In this document: positions 1 through 9,509 of the stretch, one piece after another
Layout of the letters: each line of letters starts with the position of its first letter
Numbering within the stretch: the stretch's first letter is position 1
Assembly: GCF_000826645.1 (NCBI RefSeq)
Contig: NZ_JXJP01000001.1
Span: forward strand, 1 to 64,000
Direction: 5' to 3'
From: Psychroserpens mesophilus
Lineage (GTDB): Bacteria; Bacteroidota; Bacteroidia; Flavobacteriales; Flavobacteriaceae
Length of the DNA stretch: 64,000 nt
Notes under the pieces: generated by a model
Told to the model about the DNA's origin: nothing
What the model saw: only the letters and a program-made list of their open reading frames with translations
The model's database searches: none
Position numbers and translations under genes: made by a program

Positions 1-2
1 AT

Positions 3-3000
3 TCGATGTATTTTGAGATTGATGCAGATGGTTCAGTGAGTTGTGCGTCGGGAAGTGGCTGTTGTACAGCAGAATGGGATTTCACAGTAGCATGTGCGAC
101 TTGTGTGAATCCATCAGCGAGTTATAGTGTTGTCTCCAACTGTGTTGTAGGACCAGAGTTTTTTGTTGATGTAGATTTAACCGATTTAGGATCAGCAACG
201 TCGATAACGATAAGTGATAATCAAGGAAGTGCAGATCAAACAGTAAGTGCAACAGGAGTTGTACAGTTTGGACCATATCCAAATTTAACACCAGTGGTAA
301 TCACTGTAGCTAACGACGATGATCCGAATTGTGAGATATCAAGTACAACGTTAACACAAGAACTTTGTTTAGATACCGTTGTTGATTGTACAGGAGGACC
401 AATTGCAGGATTCTTATGTTATGATAATAATGATTCTGTAATTTTAACTTATACAAGTTCAGATGGTAACCCATTGAATTTGAATTTTCTTGATGGCGAG
501 ATAGAAGGCGCACCATTTGACTTTTTATTGGTCACAGATGGCAATGGAACAGTGTTATACAATGATGAGGGTAACGATGGGGATTTAGCAGGATTATCCT
601 TTCAATCGATAACGGATACGATAACGATTCAAATTTTATCAGATGGCTCTGTAAGTTGTACTTCTGGCGCTTTTCCAGATGGTATAGATTTTACTGTAGC
701 TTGTGCTACATGTATCAATCCAGCAGCGACCTATCAGGTTGTTGATGATTGTGCAAATGGAAATCAGTTTTTAGTTAATGTGAATGTATCTACTTTAGGT
801 GATGCAGCATCTTTAACAATTTCAAATAATATTGATACAGATACAGTATCGGCAAGTGCTGCAGGGGTTTACCAAGTTGGGCCTTTCCCTTTTGGTGTAG
901 ATGTAGTTATCACCTTGAGTAACGATCAAGATCCTAACTGTGTTATAAATAGCTCAGCAATTCAATTATTAGCCTGTCCACCAGCAAATGATAATCCTTG
1001 TGGAGCTACAGTTGCTCAGGTTAATGCTGACGACAGCTGTACTTTAATAACTCCAGGAACTTTATTAGAGGCTACCGATTCAGGAGTTCCTAACGGAACT
1101 TGTACTGGAGATGCTGATGATGATGTATGGTTTGAATTTACAGCCTTAAGTGACATTCAAATTATTTCAATTTTAAATATCAACGGAGGAGGTTTCTTCC
1201 AAGATATAGATCATGCCGTTTATGAAGGAACTTGTGCTGCACCAGTAGAATTATATTGTTCAGATGCTGAAGCCAGTGTAACACCTGTGCTAACCGTGGG
1301 GAACACCTATTACGTTAGAGTGTTTTCAGCAAATAGCGATTCAGTAGATTACACGTTTGATCTTTGTATTAGACCTGGTTCTGGAAATGTATTAGTAGAT
1401 CAAACAACATATTCTGTTGAGGAGTTAGTCATAGATGTTTTAATAGATAGCCCTTGTGCTCAAATTTCTAATGTTACTTTCTCTACAGGTACTAATTTTG
1501 GAGAAGACAATGGAATTGGTTATTTCTCTAATCCTGATGGAGGATTCCCTTTTGAAGACGGAATTTTATTAACCTCAGGTGATGCTTCTGAGGCTGCAGG
1601 ACCAAATATAAATGCTATGGGAGCAGGATCTACCAATTGGCCTGGTGATCCGGATCTTACTGCGATTGTTACACAAGCAGGTGTAAATAATAACACAAAT
1701 AATGCAACAATTATTCAATTTGATTTTGTGCCACTTAATGATGAATTAAGCTTTGATTTTATTATGGCTTCGGAAGAATATGATATGGGAACTTTTGAAT
1801 GTACCTTTTCTGATGTCTTTGCGTTTTTATTAACAGATTCAAGTGGAAACACAACAAACTTAGCTGTGGTTCCTGGAACAACAGATCCGATATTAGTAAC
1901 GAACATTCACCCAGATAATGGTGCATGTCCTGCTGTTAATGAACAATATTTTGGAGAATATATTCCAGATAACTTACCTCCAATCTCTTTTGATGGAAGA
2001 ACTACTGTATTTACTGCGTTCTCACCTGTAAATATTGGAGAGACTTACACTATAAAATTAGCCATTGCAGATGCAGGAGATTCTAATTTTGATTCAGGAG
2101 TATTTTTAAAAGCAGGTAGTTTTGATATTGGTGAAGTAGACTTAGGAGGTGATATTACTATAGCAGGTGGTAATGCTGTTTGTGAAGATGAACCAATTAT
2201 TTTAGATACTTCAGCTCCAAATGTTAACCACGTTTGGTATAAAGACGGCTTTGTCATTGATGGAGAAACAGCTTCTACACTTACAGTAACAGAAGCTGGT
2301 TTATATACAGTTCAAATTATTTTTTCACCATCCTGTATTATAGATGATGAAGTATTAATTGAATTTTTACCAAATCCAGTAGTGGCAAATACTCCAGATA
2401 ACTTAACTGCATGTTCAACTACAGCACAAGCACAGTTTGATCTTACATTAAATGATACTGTCGTTTTAGGCACACAAAATCCAGCTGATTTTACAGTGAC
2501 TTATCACGAATCTCAGCTAGATGCGGATTCAAGTAGTAATGCTTTAGGTTCACCTTATACGAATATGTCTAATCCTCAAACGATTTTTATTAGAATTGAG
2601 GATATTGCTACAGGTTGTTTTGAAACGACAACATTCACTTTATCTATATCGAGTCCAACACATACTGCTGAAAGTGTTGACATTATTGGTTGTGATAACG
2701 ATGATGATGGAATTGCCAGTTTCGATTTAGATGCTCACGATGTCAATGTATTAAACGGACAAGATGCATCTCAGTTTATAGTAACCTATTACGACTCTCA
2801 AGTTAATGCTGATGCCGCAACGGGAGCTTTAGCAAGTCCATATGATAGTTCTGGGGAAACAATATTCGTTAGAGTTGAAACAATAGCTTTTGCAGATTGT
2901 TATGTCACTAATAGTTTTGATTTAGTAATAGGAACAGAACCAATGACTTCATTTACTACTAATTTTGATTATGAAGTATGTCCTGATGCAACAGTGCCAA

Positions 3001-3455
3001 TTATAATTGAAGCGACGCCTGAAAACTACATTGAAGGAGATGTCACTATTAATTGGTATTTAGATAATGGTCTAATTTCTAATGAAAACGGATTAACGCT
3101 TCCTGTTCTCGATGCTGGTGATTACGAGATCGAAGTCATTTTTAATGATACAGGTTGTTCTAATAGCGCCTTCATTACAGTAATTGAGCTAGATACTTGT
3201 GTTATCCCTCAAGGGATTTCTCCAAACGGAGATGGAAGTAATGATGTTTTTGACTTAAGTAGTTATGGCGTAACAAAGCTTGAAATTTTTAATAGAAATG
3301 GAACCTTAGTATATTCTAAGACGAATTATACAAATGAATGGTTTGGTCAATCCAATGATGGTGAAGAGTTACCCGTTGGAACTTATTTCTATACTATGGA
3401 ATATCAAGATGGCAAACAAAGAGCTGCTTGGGTATATATTCAAAGAGAGAACTAA
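3..3455 (+). CDS. Giant T9SS type B cargo protein, 5' end outside the window
   Basis: The reading frame is open from the left edge, so the N-terminus and signal peptide are missing; about 1150 residues are visible. A Cys-rich module containing FTVACATC occurs near visible residue 26 and again near 228, so a unit of about 200 residues (CUB-like plus Ig-like) is repeated. It is followed by a pre-peptidase-like domain (about 325-455), a choice-of-anchor L domain (about 460-710), an Ig-like domain, and two further related repeats. The last 85 residues, with PQGISPNGDGSNDVFD, GVTKLEIFNRNG and LPVGTYFY, match the gliding-motility-associated C-terminal (T9SS type B sorting) domain. By family knowledge the protein is exported across the outer membrane and probably acts as an adhesin or surface protein; the ligand is unknown. 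A strong terminator follows at 3476. Confidence 0.9.
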   Translation, partial: SMYFEIDADGSVSCASGSGCCTAEWDFTVACATCVNPSASYSVVSNCVVGPEFFVDVDLTDLGSATSITISDNQGSADQTVSATGVVQFGPYPNLTPVVITVANDDDPNCEISSTTLTQELCLDTVVDCTGGPIAGFLCYDNNDSVILTYTSSDGNPLNLNFLDGEIEGAPFDFLLVTDGNGTVLYNDEGNDGDLAGLSFQSITDTITIQILSDGSVSCTSGAFPDGIDFTVACATCINPAATYQVVDDCANGNQFLVNVNVSTLGDAASLTISNNIDTDTVSASAAGVYQVGPFPFGVDVVITLSNDQDPNCVINSSAIQLLACPPANDNPCGATVAQVNADDSCTLITPGTLLEATDSGVPNGTCTGDADDDVWFEFTALSDIQIISILNINGGGFFQDIDHAVYEGTCAAPVELYCSDAEASVTPVLTVGNTYYVRVFSANSDSVDYTFDLCIRPGSGNVLVDQTTYSVEELVIDVLIDSPCAQISNVTFSTGTNFGEDNGIGYFSNPDGGFPFEDGILLTSGDASEAAGPNINAMGAGSTNWPGDPDLTAIVTQAGVNNNTNNATIIQFDFVPLNDELSFDFIMASEEYDMGTFECTFSDVFAFLLTDSSGNTTNLAVVPGTTDPILVTNIHPDNGACPAVNEQYFGEYIPDNLPPISFDGRTTVFTAFSPVNIGETYTIKLAIADAGDSNFDSGVFLKAGSFDIGEVDLGGDITIAGGNAVCEDEPIILDTSAPNVNHVWYKDGFVIDGETASTLTVTEAGLYTVQIIFSPSCIIDDEVLIEFLPNPVVANTPDNLTACSTTAQAQFDLTLNDTVVLGTQNPADFTVTYHESQLDADSSSNALGSPYTNMSNPQTIFIRIEDIATGCFETTTFTLSISSPTHTAESVDIIGCDNDDDGIASFDLDAHDVNVLNGQDASQFIVTYYDSQVNADAATGALASPYDSSGETIFVRVETIAFADCYVTNSFDLVIGTEPMTSFTTNFDYEVCPDATVPIIIEATPENYIEGDVTINWYLDNGLISNENGLTLPVLDAGDYEIEVIFNDTGCSNSAFITVIELDTCVIPQGISPNGDGSNDVFDLSSYGVTKLEIFNRNGTLVYSKTNYTNEWFGQSNDGEELPVGTYFYTMEYQDGKQRAAWVYIQREN

Positions 3456-3475
3456 AAACTAAGTTTTATAAATGA

Positions 3476-3506
3476 AAAAGCCTCTTTTAAAAGAGGCTTT
3501 TTTTTA
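3476..3506. terminator. Bidirectional intrinsic terminator
   Basis: A hairpin with arms AAGCCTCTT and AAGAGGCTT is flanked by an A run and a T run. It lies between the plus-strand type B cargo gene and the convergent small membrane-protein gene ending at 3504. Confidence 0.85.
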
Positions 3507-3878
3507 TGCGTTTAATAAAATAATAGCTAATGATATACATCCTAATAATAGTAACCAGAGCAATCTCATAGTATAGATTGGTTGTTTGTTTTTATTAGTT
3601 TTAGCATTTAATACTTTTCGTTTTCTACCACTATATACAATCCAGTTTCTAAAGTAAATAAAAACACTTGTCATGATAAAAAGTGCCCATCCTTTGGATG
3701 CTGAAAATGTATTAACATGCATTTGTTCTAAAAATACAGCAAAGAATGCACCTAATACTAAAATCAAGGCTATTTGTAAAAGCGAAAGATATACAATAGC
3801 TATAGTATTTGCTTTTTGTTTATGCGTTATTTTATAATGCTTAAAAACGCTAAAAAAGATAGTATCAAATGTTGTCAT
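3504..3878 (-). CDS. Small membrane protein of unknown function
   Basis: This 124-residue protein has three hydrophobic segments, at about residues 26-52, 63-78 and 104-122. Between the second and third lies a basic loop (SGRKRKVLNAKTNKNKQ). I do not recognise a family and see no catalytic motif. The downstream DUF5689-gene terminator at 3897 separates it from the neighbouring minus-strand operon, so it is probably its own transcript and ends in the convergent terminator at 3476. The length and clean hydrophobic pattern suggest a real inner-membrane protein. Confidence 0.65.
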   Translation of the reverse strand: MTTFDTIFFSVFKHYKITHKQKANTIAIVYLSLLQIALILVLGAFFAVFLEQMHVNTFSASKGWALFIMTSVFIYFRNWIVYSGRKRKVLNAKTNKNKQPIYTMRLLWLLLLGCISLAIILLNA

Positions 3879-3896
3879 TGTATTTGAATTTTAGAT

Positions 3897-3929
3897 AAAA
3901 AAACCACATCTTTTAAGATGTGGTTTTTT
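3897..3929 (-). terminator. Intrinsic terminator after the DUF5689 gene
   Basis: Arms AAACCACATCTT and AAGATGTGGTTT form a hairpin that, read on the minus strand, is followed by a run of T. It closes the receptor-DUF5689 operon. Confidence 0.85.
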
Positions 3930-3951
3930 GGTAATTATAAATGAATGTTTA

Positions 3952-5313
3952 TTACTGTACAATAACAAAAACATTATCAACGTGAATAGTAGTATTAAGG
4001 TTACTCGTATCACTTCCTGTATATACAAAAGCAATATATCCTGTACCCGAGTAAGATGATAAGTCAATCTCACCAGATTCTGTCCAAGTAAACCATTCTT
4101 CAAAATCATTTTCTAAACTTGAAGTAAAATCTAATTCATCCCAAGTTGCACTTCCAACACCAGCTTCAGTCCCATCAAAATCGGTTGAGATGTAAACTTT
4201 TAAAGCATCATGACCAGCATCAGGATAAGCATGTTCAGTTTGGAATGTTAACACTTCACCATCTTCAGCATCTAAATTCATAGCAGGAGAAATTAACCAT
4301 CCGATATTACTTGAGTCATTAGTTTGGAAAGCCGTAAACTCAGCATAACCATTTCCTTGATAAACTTGTTCTGTCCAGAATTCTGAACCAGCTTGAGCAA
4401 CGTTTAACCAACCATCAACATCAAAAATTGAATTGTCTGTAACATCATTGAAGTTAGCTGCAAGTAAAGGCTCAGGACAAGGATCAGGATTATTAAAGTT
4501 AATGTCCTCTGGTGTATTTAAATAAATTGTATAGAAATCGTCAAAGAAATCACGTGTTAAAATCCCATCAATTGACCCTCTGTTACCAGGTAATGTTAAC
4601 GCTTTAAAATCTGAAAATGTACTTGTGCTTAATATCACGCTAGAACCTAAACAAGTTTCTATAATACGCTCACCATCAAAACTATCGCCACTTTCTGATG
4701 CAAATGTCATTCCGACTTGATCTTCATTGAATCTCACGTTTGTAAGTCTGATATACTGACTTTCTAAATCATTTGAAAATTCACCAATTGTAACTTCTTT
4801 AGGAACGATTGTTGCAATTTCTCCAGATCTAAATACATGATCAGGAACTAAAGAACTAGCTATTCTATTTAATTCATCACCATCCAAACGACCTAATTGA
4901 ACAACGCCATTATCTTCTGCAACGGTAAGACCATTTAATTTGATGAAGACTTTACGTCCAAATTCAAATCTAGTAAATACTGGATTGATATCAATTTGAA
5001 CAACGATTGCAGCTGTCGGATTTTCAGGAGCATCCTGTAATACTAATTGCTTGTAGAAGTTTCCACCTTCATCACTAGAAACAACATAACCTTCCATATA
5101 TCTAGGCGAACTGTATTCTAAAGTTACAGGTTCATTTTCTTGGTAGTAGCTACCTAAAACAGCACCTATACTAACTTTTTGATCTTCAGGAAAATCAACT
5201 ACTGTTGAATTTATCGTATCTGGCGTGTCAAAATCATCGTCTTGAACACAAGCATTAAACACTACTAAACTGAATGCAAGTAGTAGAAATTTGTTAAATT
5301 TAATTGTTTTCAT
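3952..5313 (-). CDS. DUF5689 / choice-of-anchor J surface lipoprotein
   Basis: This 453-residue protein starts with a lipoprotein signal whose lipobox ends at Cys22 (VVFNAC), so it is predicted to be lipid-anchored, probably in the outer membrane. The N-terminal half (about 35-270) resembles DUF5689, with the EGYVVSSDEGGNFYKQLVLQD segment and an OB-fold-like pattern. The C-terminal half (about 280-453) resembles a choice-of-anchor J / jelly-roll domain, with GWLISPAMNL and HVDNVFV. It lies 64 bases downstream of the TonB-receptor gene on the same strand and is probably co-transcribed with it. This arrangement suggests it is the receptor's surface partner, much as SusD partners SusC, although it is not a SusD homologue. 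The substrate is unknown. Confidence 0.85.
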   Translation of the reverse strand: MKTIKFNKFLLLAFSLVVFNACVQDDDFDTPDTINSTVVDFPEDQKVSIGAVLGSYYQENEPVTLEYSSPRYMEGYVVSSDEGGNFYKQLVLQDAPENPTAAIVVQIDINPVFTRFEFGRKVFIKLNGLTVAEDNGVVQLGRLDGDELNRIASSLVPDHVFRSGEIATIVPKEVTIGEFSNDLESQYIRLTNVRFNEDQVGMTFASESGDSFDGERIIETCLGSSVILSTSTFSDFKALTLPGNRGSIDGILTRDFFDDFYTIYLNTPEDINFNNPDPCPEPLLAANFNDVTDNSIFDVDGWLNVAQAGSEFWTEQVYQGNGYAEFTAFQTNDSSNIGWLISPAMNLDAEDGEVLTFQTEHAYPDAGHDALKVYISTDFDGTEAGVGSATWDELDFTSSLENDFEEWFTWTESGEIDLSSYSGTGYIAFVYTGSDTSNLNTTIHVDNVFVIVQ

Positions 5314-5377
5314 TTTTTCTTTTTTTGTGAGTTTTTAAATCAAACTCGTAATTATAATTTTATGTTTAGCTTTTTTT

Positions 5378-8230
5378 TTAGAACCTAAGATACACATTTA
5401 AATAGTAAGTTGTACCATATCCGAAGAAATAACGAGAACCAAACACCTCTCCATTATCTCTAGATTTGTCTTCTAATACTCTATCATAAGTAGCAAGTCT
5501 TGATTGTTCAAAACCACCAGTTCTGTAATCTTCATTGAATACATTATTGATTGTAGCAAAGAAACCAATAAAGTAATCATTTACTTTCCATGATTTTCCA
5601 CCAACGACATTTACTAGCATATAGCTGTCAAATTGCTCTTGTTTTAATAATTCTCTAGCTATATTATTGTCAAAGTCTGTAATAGGTTGACCATCAAAAC
5701 TTGAAGTAAAATTAGACGATCGTCTTAATCCACTGGCATCAACATAAGCATTTGAAAAGAAGTTGGATGTTACACCAATATTCCAATAATCTGGATCACG
5801 ATACTCAAAGCCGATTTGATATGCACGTTCTGGACCACCAGCAACATGTAAATCTTTTAAGTTGGTTGTACCATCACCAAAGGTTAGTTCACCATCGAAA
5901 TCATCACTAGTTAAGTAAAGATTTGGATTGTTATTAAATGTATATTGTCCCACTGATGCAGCAGCTTTTAATTTAATAGTAGGAGTAACTTGAGCCTCGA
6001 TACCAAATTCTGCCCCAATATGACGTCTTTCAATATTTGTCATAACCTCCTGAACAAAAGCATCACCAGTATCTAAGCCTAATCCAGCTAAATCTTCTGT
6101 AAAGTAGAATCCAATATCAGTTCCGTTTTCAAATCCAGAATAGAAACCAGTTAATCTCGCTTTTACAATAGGAGATCTAAAAATATAGCTCACATCAACC
6201 GACTGAATTTGCTCACTTTCAAGACCAGTAACAATATTATTATTTTGTCTAGCATTACTGAACGAGTTTCTGATAGTTGGTGCCTTTGTAAAATAACTTG
6301 CGTTAACATCTATTAAGTGACGTCCAGTAACTTTATAAGTAGCACCTGCTTTAACTCCATAATTAGAGAAATCTAATTTTTCACTTTTACCAAATGATTC
6401 TGCTCCAGGGAAATTCCCGTTTTCATATAAACCATTTCTTTGATAAGTGGTTTGAGAGATATTAGCTCCTACATAAAAATCAACTTTACTATACTTGAAT
6501 TGCGCCTGAGCAAATCCAGTAATAACATCAGAATCTATTTCATAGTTATACTTGTAACGATCACCTTCTTGAACAATTCTATTAGGATTATTGATATCAC
6601 TTTGAGCAATAGCTTCTAAACCTATTGTTGAATCTGGATCGGTTTCTTCAGCAAAGAAATCAACATCTAAGAAACCAGTACCACCTAAAAGGTCTTTAAG
6701 CTCAGCAAAGTTTTCACTGTTAAGCTTTCTGTAACTTAATGAAGCATTTAACCTAATACGTTCAGATAATTCAGCATCTAAAATGGTATTGATAGTTAGT
6801 TGTTTGTCATCATTTCTGTCTTCTTGAATTGCGTAAATTGAATTCCCACCCTGAGCTCTCACAACTGCATTACCTAAATACAGGGCATTCCAATCTAACT
6901 GACCATCATTTCTAAAGTTTTGTTCAGCTAAATAGGCTTGTTCGTAGTTATAAGCTGTTGGGTTGTCAAATCTAAGTTGATAGCTAGGTAAGTTCTGATA
7001 ATAAGCTGGATCAGGATTTCTTGCACCACCAACATAAGCAGAACCACCATTTAAACTAACTAAACGTGTACCACCATTATCAATTCGAGTGTTTCCAATT
7101 TTACCAAATTGGTAAGCCACATTGGTATTTAATTTAACTTTAGACGTAATATCCCAGAAGTGATTTAACATTAAAATTGGTTCAACGATATCTCTTGTTC
7201 TAGAGTTTCTGATTTCACCATCTTGTTCTCCCCAAAAAGGATTATAGTCATTTCCTTTCAAATTATATACTTCTTCTGTAATTGCTGTAGAACGACCACG
7301 TCTATTTTGAGCATAGATAGAAGTGAAATTGATACTGTGATCTTCGCCTAATTGTTTTTCAATAGAAGCAACGAATGAATTTGAGTCATACAATGTACCT
7401 TGAACATAACCTTCATCACCATAACGTCTTGATGCAAGAACTGAAAATGCCCAACCACCTTCAAGTAATCCAGAATTATAACTTGCCATAATACGACCAG
7501 CATAACTTCTGTTTGCACTTGCATAAGAAACTCGACCACCTTCTCGGTACTTAGAACCTCTCATTATGATGTTGTTTGTACCTGCAAGATCACCAAATGT
7601 GTAATCGTTAGCAGACATACCCATAGTGAACTCTTGGTTTCGTTGTACGTCATTAATTCCACCCCAGTTTGCCCATTGAGGTCTACCGTTAAATTGTTTG
7701 TTCATTTCTACACCATTGATAAGCACTTTACCATTGGCATTATCCAAACCACGAGGTCTGAAAAATGTTGCACTGAAATCAAATGCCGCAGCATTTAAAA
7801 ATACATCTCTAGATGACTGTAGTAAACCAGAAACATTATCTGTTAAACCATCATCTTCACTGTTTAAGTTATCATCTGAAATTGAGATGATAAACAAATC
7901 TTTTTTGTCACTTGAATCGTAATCTAATGTCATTCCACTTATGTCAACAGTTTGACCTTCGTTAACGACAATAGGATACCTTTTGGTAACGTAATCTACT
8001 TTTTCAACTTTGAGTACTTGCTCACCTAAGGGAACAATAGTCTCAAATTGAAACTCACCATTAGCATCAGTAGATGCTGTAATTGATGTTCCTTCAATTG
8101 TAATGGTTACATCTGGAATAGGTTCTCCTGTTGTGCCGTCAAGGACACTACCTTTTACGATAGTCTCTTGAGCGTAGCTTGTAAACACAGAAAAAATTCC
8201 GAATAAAAAAATCAATAAACTTTTTTTCAT
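5378..8230 (-). CDS. TonB-dependent receptor with carboxypeptidase-like N-terminal domain
   Basis: This 950-residue outer-membrane receptor has a signal peptide ending near SYAQ (residue 20). A CarboxypepD_reg-like beta-sandwich follows at about 22-105 (VKGSVLDGTTGEPIPDVTI). Next come a plug region (RPRGLDNANGKVLINGVEMN) and a long beta-barrel ending in the aromatic terminus TTYYLNVYLRF. It should import a substrate using TonB energy. It is upstream of the DUF5689 lipoprotein and divergent, across a 126-base promoter region, from a secreted endonuclease/exonuclease/phosphatase. I infer a shared role in scavenging a phosphate- or nucleotide-containing nutrient. The plug gives no direct substrate signature. 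Confidence 0.9.
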   Translation of the reverse strand: MKKSLLIFLFGIFSVFTSYAQETIVKGSVLDGTTGEPIPDVTITIEGTSITASTDANGEFQFETIVPLGEQVLKVEKVDYVTKRYPIVVNEGQTVDISGMTLDYDSSDKKDLFIISISDDNLNSEDDGLTDNVSGLLQSSRDVFLNAAAFDFSATFFRPRGLDNANGKVLINGVEMNKQFNGRPQWANWGGINDVQRNQEFTMGMSANDYTFGDLAGTNNIIMRGSKYREGGRVSYASANRSYAGRIMASYNSGLLEGGWAFSVLASRRYGDEGYVQGTLYDSNSFVASIEKQLGEDHSINFTSIYAQNRRGRSTAITEEVYNLKGNDYNPFWGEQDGEIRNSRTRDIVEPILMLNHFWDITSKVKLNTNVAYQFGKIGNTRIDNGGTRLVSLNGGSAYVGGARNPDPAYYQNLPSYQLRFDNPTAYNYEQAYLAEQNFRNDGQLDWNALYLGNAVVRAQGGNSIYAIQEDRNDDKQLTINTILDAELSERIRLNASLSYRKLNSENFAELKDLLGGTGFLDVDFFAEETDPDSTIGLEAIAQSDINNPNRIVQEGDRYKYNYEIDSDVITGFAQAQFKYSKVDFYVGANISQTTYQRNGLYENGNFPGAESFGKSEKLDFSNYGVKAGATYKVTGRHLIDVNASYFTKAPTIRNSFSNARQNNNIVTGLESEQIQSVDVSYIFRSPIVKARLTGFYSGFENGTDIGFYFTEDLAGLGLDTGDAFVQEVMTNIERRHIGAEFGIEAQVTPTIKLKAAASVGQYTFNNNPNLYLTSDDFDGELTFGDGTTNLKDLHVAGGPERAYQIGFEYRDPDYWNIGVTSNFFSNAYVDASGLRRSSNFTSSFDGQPITDFDNNIARELLKQEQFDSYMLVNVVGGKSWKVNDYFIGFFATINNVFNEDYRTGGFEQSRLATYDRVLEDKSRDNGEVFGSRYFFGYGTTYYLNVYLRF

Positions 8231-8285
8231 GCCTAATCTTTAGTTAATAATTGTTGCGCATTAAATAATAGTTATTTAAGGCTTG

Positions 8286-8293
8286 CAAATTTA
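8286..8293 (-). promoter_or_regulatory. Bacteroidota -7 promoter box (TAAATTTG) for the TonB receptor
   Basis: The minus strand reads TAAATTTG, matching the TAnnTTTG consensus, about 56 bases upstream of the start at 8230. No convincing -33 box was seen. Confidence 0.5.
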
Positions 8294-8313
8294 CATTATT
8301 TATAATAAATACA

Positions 8314-8321
8314 TACTTTTG
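8314..8321 (+). promoter_or_regulatory. Bacteroidota -7 promoter box (TACTTTTG) for the secreted nuclease
   Basis: TACTTTTG lies 36 bases upstream of the ATG at 8357. With the box at 8286 on the opposite strand it forms a compact divergent promoter pair. Confidence 0.55.
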
Positions 8322-8356
8322 GCGCAAGTTTTGATTAGATATAACAATAACATAAT

Positions 8357-9436
8357 ATGAATACTATGAAATTACAACATTTCCCTCTAGTAATTATCTG
8401 TTTTTTAGCAACATTAAATGGATTTTCTCAGGAGGAAAAAAAAGAAAAAAGGTTTAAAATTCATACCGTTGCATTTTACAACTTAGAAAATTTATTCGAT
8501 ACCGTAAATGACACCACTAAAATTGATGAGGCTAGTCCAATTATGGAAATGAATGCTAACAGAGAAGAGGTGTATTTAAAGAAAGTACATAATATGGCTA
8601 GAGTCATTGCCGATATAGGTACAGATGTTACCGGAAATGCTCCAGCTGTTATTGGCGTTTGTGAAGTTGAAAACCGTCAAGTTTTAGTTGATGTGGTAAA
8701 TGATCCGTTACTAATAGGTAGAGATTATGGCATTATACATTATGAATCTCCTGATGCAAGAGGTATTGACGTCGCATTATTATATCAAAAAAAATTATTT
8801 AGACCAATCTCTCACAGTTCACATGAAGTAAAAATTTATGATGATAGAACAAGAAAACGCAAACAAACTAGAGATCAGTTATTAGTGACTGGAGAATTAG
8901 ATGGCGAGGTGATTCATGTTATTGTTAACCACTGGCCATCGAGAAGTGGAGGCGAGGCAAGAAGCAGACCTAAACGTGTCGCTGCAGCAAAAGTCAGTAA
9001 ACGGGTCGTTGATTCATTGCAGTCTATTGATCCTTATGCGAAGATTTTTGTGATGGGAGATTTAAATGACGATCCAACAAACGATAGTGTAAAGAAAGTT
9101 TTAGAAGCTAAAAACGAAAAAGAGGATGTTGGTTTAAAAGGAATTTATAATCCTTACGAAAATATGTTCAAGAAAAGTGGTTTCGGAACAACAGCTTATA
9201 GAGATGCATGGAGTTTGTTTGATCAAATTATGTTTACAAAGCCACTTATTGAAAAAGATGATTACACATCATTTCGATTTTATAAAGCTGGAATTTATAA
9301 CAAACAATATTTAACCAATCCAAGAGGACGATGGAAAGGATATCCTTTCAGAAGTTTTGCTGATGGAGGATTCACAAATGGTTTTAGTGATCATTTCCCA
9401 GTCTATGTCTATCTAATTAGAGAAGTGCAAGACTAA
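8357..9436 (+). CDS. Secreted endonuclease/exonuclease/phosphatase family protein
   Basis: This 359-residue protein starts with a signal peptide that ends around residue 24 (LNGFSQ). The EEP (DNase I-like) fold motifs are all present: YNLENLF around Asn42, Glu103 in VCEVEN, NHW at 191-193, GDLND around Asp235/Asn237, and the C-terminal SDH at 344-346. The metal-dependent active site therefore looks intact, cleaving phosphodiester or phosphomonoester bonds in the periplasm or outside the cell. It is divergent from the TonB receptor-DUF5689 operon, which points to breakdown of extracellular DNA or phosphorylated compounds coupled to uptake. The exact substrate cannot be read from sequence. It ends at a strong terminator. 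Confidence 0.87.
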   Translation: MNTMKLQHFPLVIICFLATLNGFSQEEKKEKRFKIHTVAFYNLENLFDTVNDTTKIDEASPIMEMNANREEVYLKKVHNMARVIADIGTDVTGNAPAVIGVCEVENRQVLVDVVNDPLLIGRDYGIIHYESPDARGIDVALLYQKKLFRPISHSSHEVKIYDDRTRKRKQTRDQLLVTGELDGEVIHVIVNHWPSRSGGEARSRPKRVAAAKVSKRVVDSLQSIDPYAKIFVMGDLNDDPTNDSVKKVLEAKNEKEDVGLKGIYNPYENMFKKSGFGTTAYRDAWSLFDQIMFTKPLIEKDDYTSFRFYKAGIYNKQYLTNPRGRWKGYPFRSFADGGFTNGFSDHFPVYVYLIREVQD

Positions 9437-9458
9437 TAAATTTCAATATGCAAATTGG

Positions 9459-9491
9459 AAAAAGGCGAAACTTTATGGTTTCGCCTTTTTT
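9459..9491. terminator. Bidirectional intrinsic terminator
   Basis: Arms AAAGGCGAAAC and GTTTCGCCTTT with flanking A and T runs separate the nuclease gene from the convergent membrane-protein gene. Confidence 0.85.
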
Positions 9492-9509
9492 ATAATTGTA
9501 TAAATAAGA

